Source: Laburnicola sp. R22_1
Taxonomy: Eukaryota > Ascomycota > Dothideomycetes > Pleosporales > Didymosphaeriaceae
Assembly: GCA_014281115.1 (NCBI GenBank)
Contig: JACONQ010000017.1
Coordinates: 1,922,001-1,986,000 of the forward strand
Length of the DNA stretch: 64,000 nt
Reading direction: 5' to 3'
This document shows, in pieces, positions 11,082-21,180 of this stretch. Each line of letters starts with the position of its first letter. Position 1 is the stretch's first letter. Below the pieces are notes generated by a model, which made no database searches, was not told where the DNA came from, and was given only the letters and a program-made list of their open reading frames with translations. The position numbers were made by a program, and so were the translations under genes.

Positions 11082-12611
11082 TTGTTCCTGAAAAGCTATT
11101 CGTCGACCCGAATAACCATGCTCAAGTCATTAGTAGCTTGCTTGCGACCAAAGACTAGCTGGTGGAGGCTACCTTGCGAGGCTGCATCGTATTGTTGGTC
11201 AGAAGCAAGATCATTCTTTGAAGATTCTGGGGCTCATAACTGTCGACCGCGAGCTGATACAGTCATGCTATCACTGTTGCCTCTTTTGATGTTTCTAGTG
11301 ACGGCCATATTCGCTATCACATTCCCAACCATCAAGGTTAAGCGAGTGGTACTGGCTATAGACACAATCCTTGCCGGGGTACTCGGGATGATTTTCATAT
11401 GGATGTAACTACAGGTAAGGAAGGATAACAGAAAGTGAGCGAAAAAAGAGCTCCAAGAGCTAACGCTATGAAGAGAGGAGACGTAAGCTCAAAAGAAACT
11501 TGGTCAATACAGTACTCACTGTGATCTTGACGATTAGTGTCATGACGGTACTGTATAGTCAAATCTGGTACGATGGTTTGAATGATATAGTACTCAGAAC
11601 GGAGTCAGACACTGTGGTAAGTGCATGCATTCCTAGATTTATCTTTTCCTGAACATTGGAAGTTACGATTTTATCATTGCAGCCTACTCCACGGTTCCTA
11701 GCAGTAGCATTCTTCCAAAAACTGGATCCTAAGTTACCCAGCGACTTGAAATGCTCCTCCGGCCCGAGAAACGACCATTCCGCCCAATGTAGCAGCTTAT
11801 CAATTGCCGAAGCGCTCCGTACGGTGTCCTGCGACTGTGGCGACAGCTGGCCAGGCTTGGAAAGGTTGGAACGTGAGGGGAATTTCGCGACATGGCTGAC
11901 CAAAAACACGTCCTACTATGCAATGGTACCTGGTCCCAGTATCATTTCGAAAGGAGTGGGGCATTTCCTCGCTTTGCAAGTACTTTTCAAATGTAAGCAA
12001 CGCAACTGGTTCTCCCGAGGTCCATCTGTATATCACACTGATACACTCGCAGATAACACAACGGAGTCTTGTTCGAACGCTTCACTTACGCCCGCACCTG
12101 GCGTTTGGATGGCAATATACGACCCGACGTTCAATATTCTCAACGCGATTTCGAATGGCCAACTCTATACCGCGTAGATCGATGCCAATAGCCACACAGT
12201 TGTAAACATCGGTCTTACATACTATAAATATATCAACAACACTGCCAATTACAGTTATGGTAAGTAGTTTCGTAAGGCACAGCTAACATTGAATACGCCA
12301 CAAACTAAACAAATACCCAAGAAGTAACAACCTCGACACGTCAAAACCTTGACCTCGTCTGCGACGTTGCGAAACCGAAATGGTACCCCTGTCATCTCAC
12401 TGCTGATATGCAGATCCCAAACTTCATCCGAACGATAGTTCGCGAAGAAAGAAGACAAGACTGGTCTGTATGTACCCTTCTTTATCCACTCGTTCGTCAT
12501 CTTGTCGCCTCTAACGCACTTGTATTATAGAGAGTGGTAGCGGATGCCGGTGCTTATTTCGCTCTGGTTCAGTTTTTAAGCTGGATCGCTTCGGGCATGG
12601 CTTGGAGTTGA
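11082..12611 (+). pseudogene. Multi-exon membrane protein gene with one in-frame TAG
   Basis: Six exons join without any frame break: 11082-11404, 11496-11616, 11683-11992, 12053-12259, 12322-12467 and 12531-12611. All introns are 55-91 nt with GT-AG ends. The product has hydrophobic segments near the N-terminus (MLSLLPLLMFLVTAIFAITF and LTVILTISVMTVLYSQIWYD), a Cys-containing probably extracytoplasmic region, and a C-terminal hydrophobic end (AYFALVQFLSWIASGMAW). I do not recognise the family. A TAG at 12175-12177 interrupts exon 4, but the same frame continues IDANSHTVVNIGLTYYKYI and all downstream splice phases still match. This is either a very young pseudogene or a readthrough stop. The start is uncertain; ATGs at 11082, 11118 and 11265 are possible. 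Confidence 0.65.
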
Positions 12612-12705
12612 TGCAGACAAGGAATTTGTTAAGCAAAAAAGCCCAAAGAAAAAACCCCAGAAATTAGAATAAACAGAGCAAGAAACTGCTTTACGATTCA
12701 ATCTT

Positions 12706-14775
12706 TCACATGATATGTAGCATGGAACCTTCTTTCCCAAATACCAACCCCGCCTCTTCAGTCCCAGCACGCACCCCCATCATCCCATCAACATAACACG
12801 GCCCCACCAACCTCCAATGTTCCACACCCCCCTTATCCTCTGCACCCCTCATCACAAACGGAACACGCGATCCAAACACCACAACCACGACATCGCCCTC
12901 CTGCATCGTCTCAGGACCAACGCCCAGCAACCCCTTTCCCGTTACGAAAAGTTGTTTAAACAGCAGTGCCTTTCCGCTCGCTTGGAAGAAATTATACGCC
13001 ATCCGGAGCTCGTCACTCGCTGTGTCCGGAGGCGGTAGGACGAGCTCGTCATCTGAGGGTTGGACTTCGTTGTCCCAGTGGGAGAATGCGCGTGCGGCGG
13101 CAGCGTGGCTGGTGATGTTTGGCACTGCGTCTTTTAGGGAGAAAGAGAAGCCTTGAGTGAGGCATAGTGCGATTGTTTCCCAAGAGAAAGCGGGTGTAAG
13201 TCGGTGGATCAGAGATCGGAGCTGTGTGCGAGCGGTTGCGCTGCGCCAGTGCACATCAGGTGCGAAGCCCGGGTCGATGACGGAGGCTACGGTGTCAGCC
13301 TGGAAGCCTCTGACCGAGAGACAATTCGACCCAGGACAAGACGAATTGAGAGATACACTGGCCGTGGTATTGCTATACAGGTTGGCGTCCAGATGCGGGA
13401 GGAATATAGCGGGTAAATCTGCGAAATCTGGAATCCACGATGGAGTGTTTTCTGGTATACCGTTGCGATGTTGGACTGCAGCCAGGCATCTCACATCTTG
13501 CTGCTCAACCAACACTTTCACCGCGACTTTCCTCCACACCTCGTTCTCTCCAATCTCATAATCCGCCTCCATAAACACAACTCCACTCTCCGGATCCGTA
13601 TCCCGCGTCTTAATCCCCAACAACCCAAACACCTTATCCCTCCCATGCTTAGCCCTCAACGTCCGCGTACTGAGCAGAAGATCAAAAAAAGGATCAGCAG
13701 CAAACTTTCCCCTCCACGCATTATACATATTCGCACAATTCCTCAGCCCATCAACCGCGCCATCATAAACCGCAAATTCAGCCATATACTCCCTGAAAAT
13801 CAAATCCGCAACCAGTGCCACCCACTCAAACCGTACGCGCGCCTGACTCCAACACATAGTCGCCAACGGACTAAGCGCAACCTCCTGAAACACCCACAAC
13901 CGCTGAAAATAACACGCCGAAAACAGCTCCACCAACGGCTCCAACCCCCGCGCATCGAGCCGCACCCGCACCCCCGTCTCAACATCCTCCTCATACAGCG
14001 AAGAAGGCGACTCCGGATCCCCAGGCGCCACATCATCCATCTCAAGAATAGACGGCTCATCGTACCACTCGGCCCTCACGCCGCGCCGCTCCTCCTCCCC
14101 ACACTCCTGATTCACAATCGCGCACACCACCCGCATCCCCGCCGCGACCACCTTGGCCCACCGGTACCCCACCCATATCAGCACGTGGAACGCGCGCTTG
14201 TAGATCTGCTGCATGAGGCTGACCTGGTAGCCCTTTTCGCTCTCGTCGGCTTGGTTGATGCAGAGCGCGTCGGCCCAGATGATGCGCGCGCGGTCGGTGC
14301 GGCGGAACATGGAGAGTGCGTGGAAGAGGCTGCGTGTGATGCTTGTCCAGCGTCCGTTGCAGATTACGCTGAAGCGGGAGTCGCTCTTGTCGGCTTCGAA
14401 GTCGTAGTATGCGCCCCAGGTGTAGGATATCGCTTCGTAGGGGACATGGTCGGCGTCTTCGAGGTCCATGTGCAGCAGCGAAACGCGGATTTTCATGTAT
14501 ACCCATCCGGGCTCTAGTTTTAAGACGCGGATCCAGCGCGGTTTGGGGAGCGTTTCGTACGCGATGGGGAGATTGGGGTCGTTTGGGGGTGGGACGTTGG
14601 GCTCCGTGCTGTTGTAGAAGGCTTCGTTTGGGTCGTGCGCGTCGTAGGGGGATACGGGTTTCATGGCGTAGCTTTCGAGGTGGGTGTCGAGGTAGGCTTG
14701 GTCGTAGCGGGTGTTGTGAATCCCGCTTCCGGTGTTGTTGATCTCATTGGTGTGCGTGCTTTTTGGGTACGACAT
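12706..14775 (-). CDS. HET-domain (heterokaryon incompatibility) protein
   Basis: Single-exon gene of 689 residues. The HET domain lies at about residues 85-250 and shows the usual landmarks: YEAISYTWG, then RARIIWADALCINQADESEK, then QMQQIYKRA-like residues (written here as SLMQQIYKRAFHVLIWVG). Later family motifs include FQRLWVFQEVALS, RDKVFGLLGI and the C-terminal EGDVVVVVFGSRVPFVMR. HET proteins trigger programmed cell death after fusion of unlike hyphae, and the family is large and fast-evolving in Pezizomycotina. No NACHT, WD40 or other partner domain is fused, so its partner and specificity cannot be told. Codon use switches from C-ending in the 3' half to G-ending in the 5' half. Confidence 0.92.
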   Translation of the reverse strand: MSYPKSTHTNEINNTGSGIHNTRYDQAYLDTHLESYAMKPVSPYDAHDPNEAFYNSTEPNVPPPNDPNLPIAYETLPKPRWIRVLKLEPGWVYMKIRVSLLHMDLEDADHVPYEAISYTWGAYYDFEADKSDSRFSVICNGRWTSITRSLFHALSMFRRTDRARIIWADALCINQADESEKGYQVSLMQQIYKRAFHVLIWVGYRWAKVVAAGMRVVCAIVNQECGEEERRGVRAEWYDEPSILEMDDVAPGDPESPSSLYEEDVETGVRVRLDARGLEPLVELFSACYFQRLWVFQEVALSPLATMCWSQARVRFEWVALVADLIFREYMAEFAVYDGAVDGLRNCANMYNAWRGKFAADPFFDLLLSTRTLRAKHGRDKVFGLLGIKTRDTDPESGVVFMEADYEIGENEVWRKVAVKVLVEQQDVRCLAAVQHRNGIPENTPSWIPDFADLPAIFLPHLDANLYSNTTASVSLNSSCPGSNCLSVRGFQADTVASVIDPGFAPDVHWRSATARTQLRSLIHRLTPAFSWETIALCLTQGFSFSLKDAVPNITSHAAAARAFSHWDNEVQPSDDELVLPPPDTASDELRMAYNFFQASGKALLFKQLFVTGKGLLGVGPETMQEGDVVVVVFGSRVPFVMRGAEDKGGVEHWRLVGPCYVDGMMGVRAGTEEAGLVFGKEGSMLHIM

Positions 14776-15199
14776 GGAGAGGAATGCTGCGAGGTGGAAA
14801 CATGAGACGGGGAATAGACATGCATTTTAGGAGGCTGCTGTTGGCACATTTTGTTTTTGAAGAGACTATGGGGGCGGCGGTATATGCGCTGTAGTGATTG
14901 GAGTTCCATATTGTTGGGTGTATATGCCTGTTCGTTTTGGAGGCACATGGGCGCTTATGCGTGAGATGTACGTTTAAGGAAGTAAGCGCAACGCGGTGAC
15001 GAACAATCGGGGCAATGTATGCGACACAGCCAGCGGATCGTCCTCCTAGACGCTCGAAATGTGGGTTGCCATGTTAGAGCGATGATGGATGGTGGCGGCA
15101 AACGTGCCGAGAGGAGATGTATCGTCCGATTTTGTATCATCCTGCACGTCTTGATCTGAAGCGTCACATCGGGCACACGCAGCCTTGGTGCAAATAATA
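14776..15199. other. Intergenic between the HET gene and STN1
   Basis: Both flanking genes are on the minus strand, so this should hold the HET promoter and the STN1 3' UTR. No gene, RNA or repeat was seen. Confidence 0.5.
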
Positions 15200-16026
15200 T
15201 CATATTAACGCTCCTGCATTCATCATCACCTCTTCCTTGCGGCGTCTGATCTCGTGCTTCGCTTCCTTCAGCTCGAGGTACGCAGCACGCGTTTTCCGCT
15301 GCTCTTGCTTCTTAGCCTCATGCGCTGCCTTTCGCCTCTCGTATTCTCTTTCCTTCCTCCGCTCCATTTTCCTGTCCTTGTTGATCTTGTCGTGCTCCGC
15401 CGAGGTGATGCGCCACGGCTTGCTCAACACGTTCTTCTTGAACGAGGCAGTCGCCTCCCAAGCCTTGACCTCTTCGTCGGTCGTCGGTACGATCCAGATT
15501 CTCTTCAGCTCGATCTGCTTGAAGCCTCGGAACTCTGATATCATGCCCTTCACCTTGATGACCGTACCTATATCTACGATCTGGTTATTCACCGTGACAT
15601 CAAACTGCCCAAGCTGGCTGATGACGTTCAGATTTTCGATCATGGTGTTCGACGGGCTCTCGACGGGGTTGTATAGGTCCGGAGTGAGTCGGGTGATCTT
15701 GACCTCAACGGTGACGCCGCTCCCATCGTCAAGTGTGAGGCATGTGTACTTTGGGGTGATGTCATCAATGGCGACAACGACGCCGACGAGATACACGTAT
15801 CGAATGGGATGGTTGAGGTAGAAGTAGGTGCGCTGGCCTACATGCGACGTGTCAGCAAGCATCTCAGCAGCGTGCATGTGGGGAAAATACTCATGAACTC
15901 GGGCTCCTTCCGCAGCGCCTGCACATCGGCCGCAGTCAGTCTCACCCAGTCGTTGAAGGTGGGCGATGTGTGATAGCAATAGGCCGGATACAGGCGGTAC
16001 TTCGTCGTGGGTTGATGCGTTGACAT
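15200..16026 (-). CDS. STN1: CST telomere-capping complex subunit Stn1
   Basis: Two exons (16026-15891 and 15837-15200, 53-nt intron with a TAG acceptor) encode 257 residues. The N-terminal OB-fold shows the Stn1 signature: WVRLTAADVQALRKEPEF, then QRTYFYLNHPIRYVYLVGVV, then TLDDGSGVTVEVK, then GTVIKVKGMISEFRGFKQIE. The intron splits EFM and SQRTYFY and restores this block. Stn1 binds telomeric single-stranded DNA with Ten1 and guides fill-in synthesis. The C-terminus is a highly charged helix (about residues 175-250), as in other filamentous fungi. No C-terminal winged-helix domain is visible, so the protein is short compared with yeast Stn1. Confidence 0.85.
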
Positions 16027-16859
16027 GTCATATTGCGTTACGTGATGCTGTGGGTGAAGAAGCGGGAAGACGCGTGCGCGCGATGAGCCCTTCACGCTAC
16101 CACGTGACGGCCGCATTCGGCTTAGTCGGATGCACGCCCGAGGCTGTCGGAGGCTCCACTCCAGCTGCATGATGATGATCACAGCACATGCACACAGTGT
16201 GCAGCCATGTTCGTCCGTGTGAGCCGCTTCGAGGGCTAATATCAGCTTGGCACGCGAAAGCAGGGCACTGGACAGCGGGCCATCCACGAAAGCTCCCCGT
16301 GAGCTATCGATCGAGGCCCCATTCAACAGAAGCTCCGCCCACCTCACCACCGCCTTTTCAATGTTCATTACTACTACTGGTGCTCGATGCGCAACTGGGC
16401 CGCCAACACGTAGTCTACCAGGTAGCACGGTTCGCAACGTGCCGGATACCAGGTAGCTCCAGGTAGTTAGCTCCCGGCAGAGTACCGCCTTGTCACAGCT
16501 CTCCCAAGCGTGCAGGATAGCAAACCTGCTACCGGTACCAGATGACCCCCGCATCAGCCGGCGTCATGACCTACGAGGCTGGGCCTTCATTTCGCAGCGC
16601 CCGACTGGGTATTGCCAATTCTCTGGAGCTCTAGTCTCCACCGAGTCGCACCGACCGTAGTCATAAGACGTTATCGCTGCCGCCGCGAAGGCTGGCCAGA
16701 CAGAGCCTCTTCCTTCTCTTCCATAGCTAGCTGCTCACCTTGGAGAGCTCGTCAGAGAAGCTATCGAAGCTGTTGAGAGCTGGAGCCTCTATTTCTATTC
16801 GTTCTCTACATCTTTCCGCGTTCGTCCTTTCTTGACATTATCTACGTAGACGTTATACG
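16027..16859. other. Divergent intergenic region
   Basis: These 833 bases separate STN1 (minus) from the Cys-rich secreted protein gene (plus). The repeated word CAGGTAG near 16419-16460 (ACCAGGTAG, CCAGGTAGCT, CCAGGTAGTT) is the only local repetition. Open frames here look like shadows. Confidence 0.45.
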
Positions 16860-17572
16860 ATGCGATTCCGAAGAATACTTTGCGCCGTTCCGTTCGTCTT
16901 CGCGACGAACTGTACCGCGGCGCCAGAACCTCATCCTGAAGCAGACCCAGAACCAGAGGCCATCGCGGAACCCCAAACCTTCACAAACAATGCGCCCTTC
17001 TCAGGCGCAATCTACATTGTCGATCCAAATGGCCAGCCAGTCCAGGCGCAAGGCTCCAACATGTGTCCGACCTATGCCTCACTAAACTGCGGCGACCAGG
17101 GCCACCCAAGCTGGTAAACACGACACGACACCTTCCACGCGAAAAATAATAATGTCTAACAAAAACTAGGTGCTGTCCAGGCGGCTGTTCGTGCGTCGCG
17201 TCACAAAACTCGAACGGATACGTAGGGTGCTGTCCCGCTGGAAGCAACTGCGCCCAAGCCGTCGTCGCATCCGTCTCGACCGTCACAGTCTACCAGCAAG
17301 CCCCAACCTCTGTCGTATACGTCCAGCCGCACCCCGAACCCACGACACCAGTAGTCGTCCAAGGCACTCCCTACACCCAAGTCGTCCAAGGCGGCTTCTG
17401 CTCGACTCTAACGATGAACTCCCCCGATCTACCCAGAGTCACGCAAGGAGCGTGCGGTACGATATTGATTGTGAATGAAGCTTCGAGAAGTCTGAAGCCC
17501 GTTGGGTATGGCATCGCTGGGGTGTTTCTTCTCGCACATTTGGCGATCGCGCGGGTATTTCGTTGGATATGA
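16860..17572 (+). CDS. Small secreted, Cys-rich, possibly GPI-anchored protein
   Basis: Two exons (16860-17113 and 17170-17572, 56-nt intron splitting a Trp codon) encode 218 residues. The N-terminus MRFRRILCAVPFVFATNCTA is a signal peptide, followed by a Pro/Glu spacer. A cysteine block begins MCPTYASLNCGDQGHPSWCC and continues with GGCSCVAS, GYVGCCPAGSNC and later GGFCSTLT. The C-terminus is hydrophobic (GYGIAGVFLLAHLAIARVF), preceded by Asn/Ser residues, consistent with GPI attachment or a tail anchor. I do not recognise a catalytic domain; similar small proteins sit in the fungal wall or membrane. The intron's TAG acceptor and frame continuity are clear. Confidence 0.75.
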
Positions 17573-18247
17573 CATTAGTTTTTCTATCTTTCTTTTTGCT
17601 AGGCGTAGGGAGCATTTACGATTTACGAGTACACGGACGCTGCGTACAATGAAGAGCAGAACTCGGCATAGTTGAATTTTCTTGGTCGCATCTTTGGTCG
17701 CATCCTCTCCTTCGTTCTCCGGTTCGACAGCACGGTTATTTTGGACATCGTAACAGCAACCAGCTGTTCAAAAGACCCACGAAAGGAGTTCGCGAACATC
17801 CTCTACAACCAGAGACCTGCGATATTCCTCTCGTGGAGAACGCACCCACGCTCGTCTCGCAAGAAGCATTCTCACTAAGTGAGGAAGAAAGCTCACACCT
17901 GTCGACACTGGCCTCGGACGTTCTCCTCATCCCACCTTTGCACTGCCACACCGACTATTCACCACCTGTTACATCCCAGTTCCCTTACCCGTCTATTTCC
18001 CCAAGAGAATAGTATTGGGTGTGGTGTCGAGGTGTTCTGTATCTGGTTCTGGCAAGAACACGGCAATGTCGATGGCCGGGGAACGGCAGGTATATATTGA
18101 AGGCATGAAGCTTCTGAATGCTGGGAGGTTCTTGGTGTGATCGAGTTCTGAGGTCAATGGCTATTGTTCTGTCCCGCTCTTTTAATAATCGCTGGCGTGG
18201 TGTAGTTTTTCCAATCCATGTATATGTAATGAAACGCCTTAGGCGAC
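17573..18247. other. Convergent intergenic region
   Basis: About 675 bases between the ends of two convergent genes. No open frame with coding character, repeat or RNA was seen. Confidence 0.5.
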
Positions 18248-18802
18248 TCATTTCGGATGCCCAGCCGTCGCCACCCTCAAAATCTCCTCTTCAAACCCAC
18301 CAACATGAACACACTCAATCCCACACCTCTCCAGCTTCGCCCGTCCCTCATTCTCCCCCACAAACTTCTCCGGCTCTTTAACCCCCAAATACACCCTCTT
18401 AATCGCCATCGTGCCATCCCCCCGCCTCGTCCTAATAATCCTATCCACACAAGGTAAAATCCCACTAAGTCGCAAATTACAAGGCTCCATCGTGGTATAA
18501 ATGGCAGTATTAGGCGGCAGCACGTCGCCCACGCGCTCTTCAGGGAGGCCATGCGCTTGCGCCATCTTGAGGAGACAGCATTGCTCTGCGTGCGTGTTGC
18601 CCTCGAGCTCGAGCGTGTAGCCGCGCGATAGAACCTCGCCCGTGTCCATGTCGACTAGTAAGGCGCCGACGCAGAAGTTGGTGGCCTTTGGGGGTGAGTG
18701 TTTGGCTTCTGAGAGGGCTTCTTGCATTAGGGCTTTGGGGTCTATAGGGTCGGCTGCGGGGTCTTGTGGTAGCGGGATGGAGTCGGAGTCTTGTGTGCAC
18801 AT
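18248..18802 (-). CDS. DRAP-deaminase-like CMP/dCMP-type zinc deaminase
   Basis: Single-exon gene of 184 residues from ATG 18802 (MCTQDSD). The deaminase zinc site is intact: NTHAEQC (His and catalytic Glu) and TTMEPCNLRLSGILPC (two Cys ligands). The LRLSG insertion between the Cys residues and the downstream VYLGVKEPEKFVGENEGR resemble the deaminase of riboflavin synthesis (the RIB2 C-terminal domain or bacterial RibD). It lacks the pseudouridine-synthase domain of yeast Rib2, so it is a stand-alone deaminase. Riboflavin-pathway deamination is the likely role, but another nucleotide or base substrate cannot be excluded. An upstream open extension is ignored because it crosses the shared promoter with the J-protein gene. 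Confidence 0.82.
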   Translation of the reverse strand: MCTQDSDSIPLPQDPAADPIDPKALMQEALSEAKHSPPKATNFCVGALLVDMDTGEVLSRGYTLELEGNTHAEQCCLLKMAQAHGLPEERVGDVLPPNTAIYTTMEPCNLRLSGILPCVDRIIRTRRGDGTMAIKRVYLGVKEPEKFVGENEGRAKLERCGIECVHVGGFEEEILRVATAGHPK

Positions 18803-19019
18803 GGTGGGGTATGTAGTAAGTAAGAGGGGAGGTGATGAGGAAGGAAACGGGTCGTGGAAGTGAGAGTCATGATGCGTATGTGGCGGTGCAGTTCTAGCGC
18901 CACATCGGATAATATCCGCCTTAACGCCGACCTTACGCGACGCGTATATGTATATCTGACTCCACGCGCTCTGACTCCATCTCCACCTCTTTTCGCCCAC
19001 TGCGCATTGCTCACTCAAC
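18803..19019. promoter_or_regulatory. Shared divergent promoter, deaminase and J protein
   Basis: A 217-base gap between divergent start codons. It contains CGCGACGCGTATATGTATAT, which may act as a TATA-like element; no defined operator was recognised. Confidence 0.4.
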
Positions 19020-20188
19020 ATGGCGCGCAACCGCCACACATCCCGAGAGAAGGCTGAAGCGGAGGCTAAAGCGGACCCGTTCGTCACCGATGACGAAGAG
19101 GAAGGCGAAGATGCGGACCTCCAGCAAGACGGCCCGCCGAGTATCGATCCCTATGCCGTGCTGGGACTCGAGAAGGAAGCGACTGCCGACGACGTGAAGA
19201 AGGCGTATCGCAAGATGGCGCTGAAACATCACCCAGGTACACATTCTATCGCGCTATCCTTGTTGAAAGCCATCTCTAACAGCACCAAGACAAGGCGCCG
19301 CAGCACGAGAAGGAAGCTGCGAACAAGACGTTCCAGGAAATCGCTTTCGCCTACGCGGTTCTCTCGGATGACCGTCGTCGCAAGCGATACGACCTTACTG
19401 GGAGCACCGCCGAGACACTCGAGGACGACGACGAGTTCGACTGGCTTAAGTTCTACCGTCAGCAGTTCGAGGATGTGGTTAATCAGGAGAACATTGATAG
19501 GATTGGGAACGAGTACAAGGATAGTGCGGACGAGAGACGCGACCTGCTGAATGCGTACAACAAGTACAACGGCCGGCTCGATGCCATCTACCAGACTGTG
19601 ATGCTGTCGGATATCCTAGTCGACGACGACCGGTTCAGGCGGATCCTCGACGAGGAGATTGCCAAGGGTACGATCGAGTCATTCGAAGCGTACCAACGCG
19701 ACAACAACGACGCAGCACGCCAGAAAGTCAAGGATGCGGAGAGGAAGAGGAGGGAGGACTTCGACAAGCGAGAGGCCAAGAAAGAAGCTGCAGGGAAAGC
19801 GAGCACCAAGCCGAAGAGCAAGAAGAAAGAGGCAGATTCCATGGGAGACCTCGCAGCATTGATCGCGCAGAGACAAAAGGCCCGGCATGGCGCCAACTTC
19901 TTCGAGAACCTGGAAGCCAAGTACGCACCCAAGGGCCGCGGAGCCAAGCGCCCGTCGCCCATGGATGTGGACGAGCCGCCCGAGGAGGCGTTTGAGGCGA
20001 TGGCTGCTAGGAAGAAGCAGAGGACGAGCGGGCGTTCAAAGAAAGCGAAGGACTATGCCGAGGTTGACGCTGAGATTGAGGAAGATGACGTGGGCGAGTT
20101 CGAAGACGAGGATGAGGAAGCGCCACGCAAGCCCAAGAAGCGCGCTGCACCCAAGAAACGGGCAGGCGCGAGAAAGGCAAAGGCCTGA
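19020..20188 (+). CDS. DNAJC9-type J-domain protein
   Basis: Two exons (19020-19236 and 19290-20188, 53-nt intron) encode 371 residues. The J domain is near the N-terminus ([20 protein letters not shown], then MALKHHPDK, then [16 protein letters not shown]); the intron interrupts exactly the HPD motif, which is restored as HP-G|AC. The segment [17 protein letters not shown] and the following helical part match DNAJC9, an Hsp70 co-chaperone that also binds histones H3-H4. The C-terminus is acidic then Lys/Arg-rich, with likely nuclear localisation signals ([11 protein letters not shown]). A nuclear role in chromatin assembly is inferred from the family. Confidence 0.88.
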
Positions 20189-21180
20189 TCGCGTGCAAGG
20201 GATCGGGGCAGTCTTCTTTGAGGGCCTGCGACATATTGGAGCGTGGTCTCGGAGTATCTTGCGTATGACTGTGGTAAAGAGTTGCCACTTGGAGGGCGTT
20301 CGGCAAACGAGAGATATCCGGCTCAGTCATTGTCATCAGGGGAATGGTATATATACCCACGTTTCTTTCTTCGTCTAATGAAAAAACCACTCCCATGATG
20401 CTGCTTCATGTTCATGAGGCTGTTATGCAAGCACCATCGTCAGTTCTGCTTTTTTGATGTGTTTTTTGTGTCTTTGGAGTCATCGCTGCTTGTTGCTTGC
20501 TGCAACACGCTATACCAGTCATATCGAAGTGACTAGCAGCTTTCCACCACAGTGCTCATCTCCGCCCCTTTCCTTCATCCGTCGTCTACCAGAGCTTATA
20601 TTCTGGGCTGTAGGACTCAATACTGCTGCGGACTTGAGCCAACGATACTCCGAGCTATAGTTACTTGTCCACAATATGCGGCTCCTCTCCACGATGAAGA
20701 GTTGCACATACCTAGCCGGAGCTGATCCACGTTCATTGCACGACTGCGTACCCACGACGGTATGATGAACCCCTCAGATACAGCTTTCGAGAGACGCTGC
20801 GGCACCGGAACAATAGCGAGGATGATAATGAGAGATATTCATGGGAAGCACCAGCTTTTGCCGCTGCACGGATGTTCCATAACCTCAGGCCTCTCTTGCC
20901 TCCCATGGATATAGTCATACGCCCCACAGTGACTATGGTACTCACTCTCTTTCTTTCTCTTGGCTTCCGCGCTCACTCTGGTCGACCATCGATGTCTTCT
21001 TCTGTTCATCACTCTACAGTACTCGAACATTGTTGACATTTTTACTTGGTCACTTGTATTACTTCTACATCATCGTCACGCTTCTCCGTTCATCGCAACG
21101 CAGCAGCACAAGAGTGCATGCATACAGTTGACTTACTCTCAGCGCGCACACTTCGCACAACAGCACAACAGCACAACAGC
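20189..21180. other. Intergenic, no gene seen
   Basis: About 990 bases. Several short open frames exist on both strands, none with recognisable composition or splice pairs. Just before the next gene lies a tract of repeated ACAGC (CAACAGCACAACAGCACAAC). Confidence 0.5.

Noticed and set aside
13468..14517. 349-codon plus-strand frame opposite the HET gene
   Set aside because: Antisense of the HET coding sequence; Pro/His/Arg-rich composition comes from codon bias.
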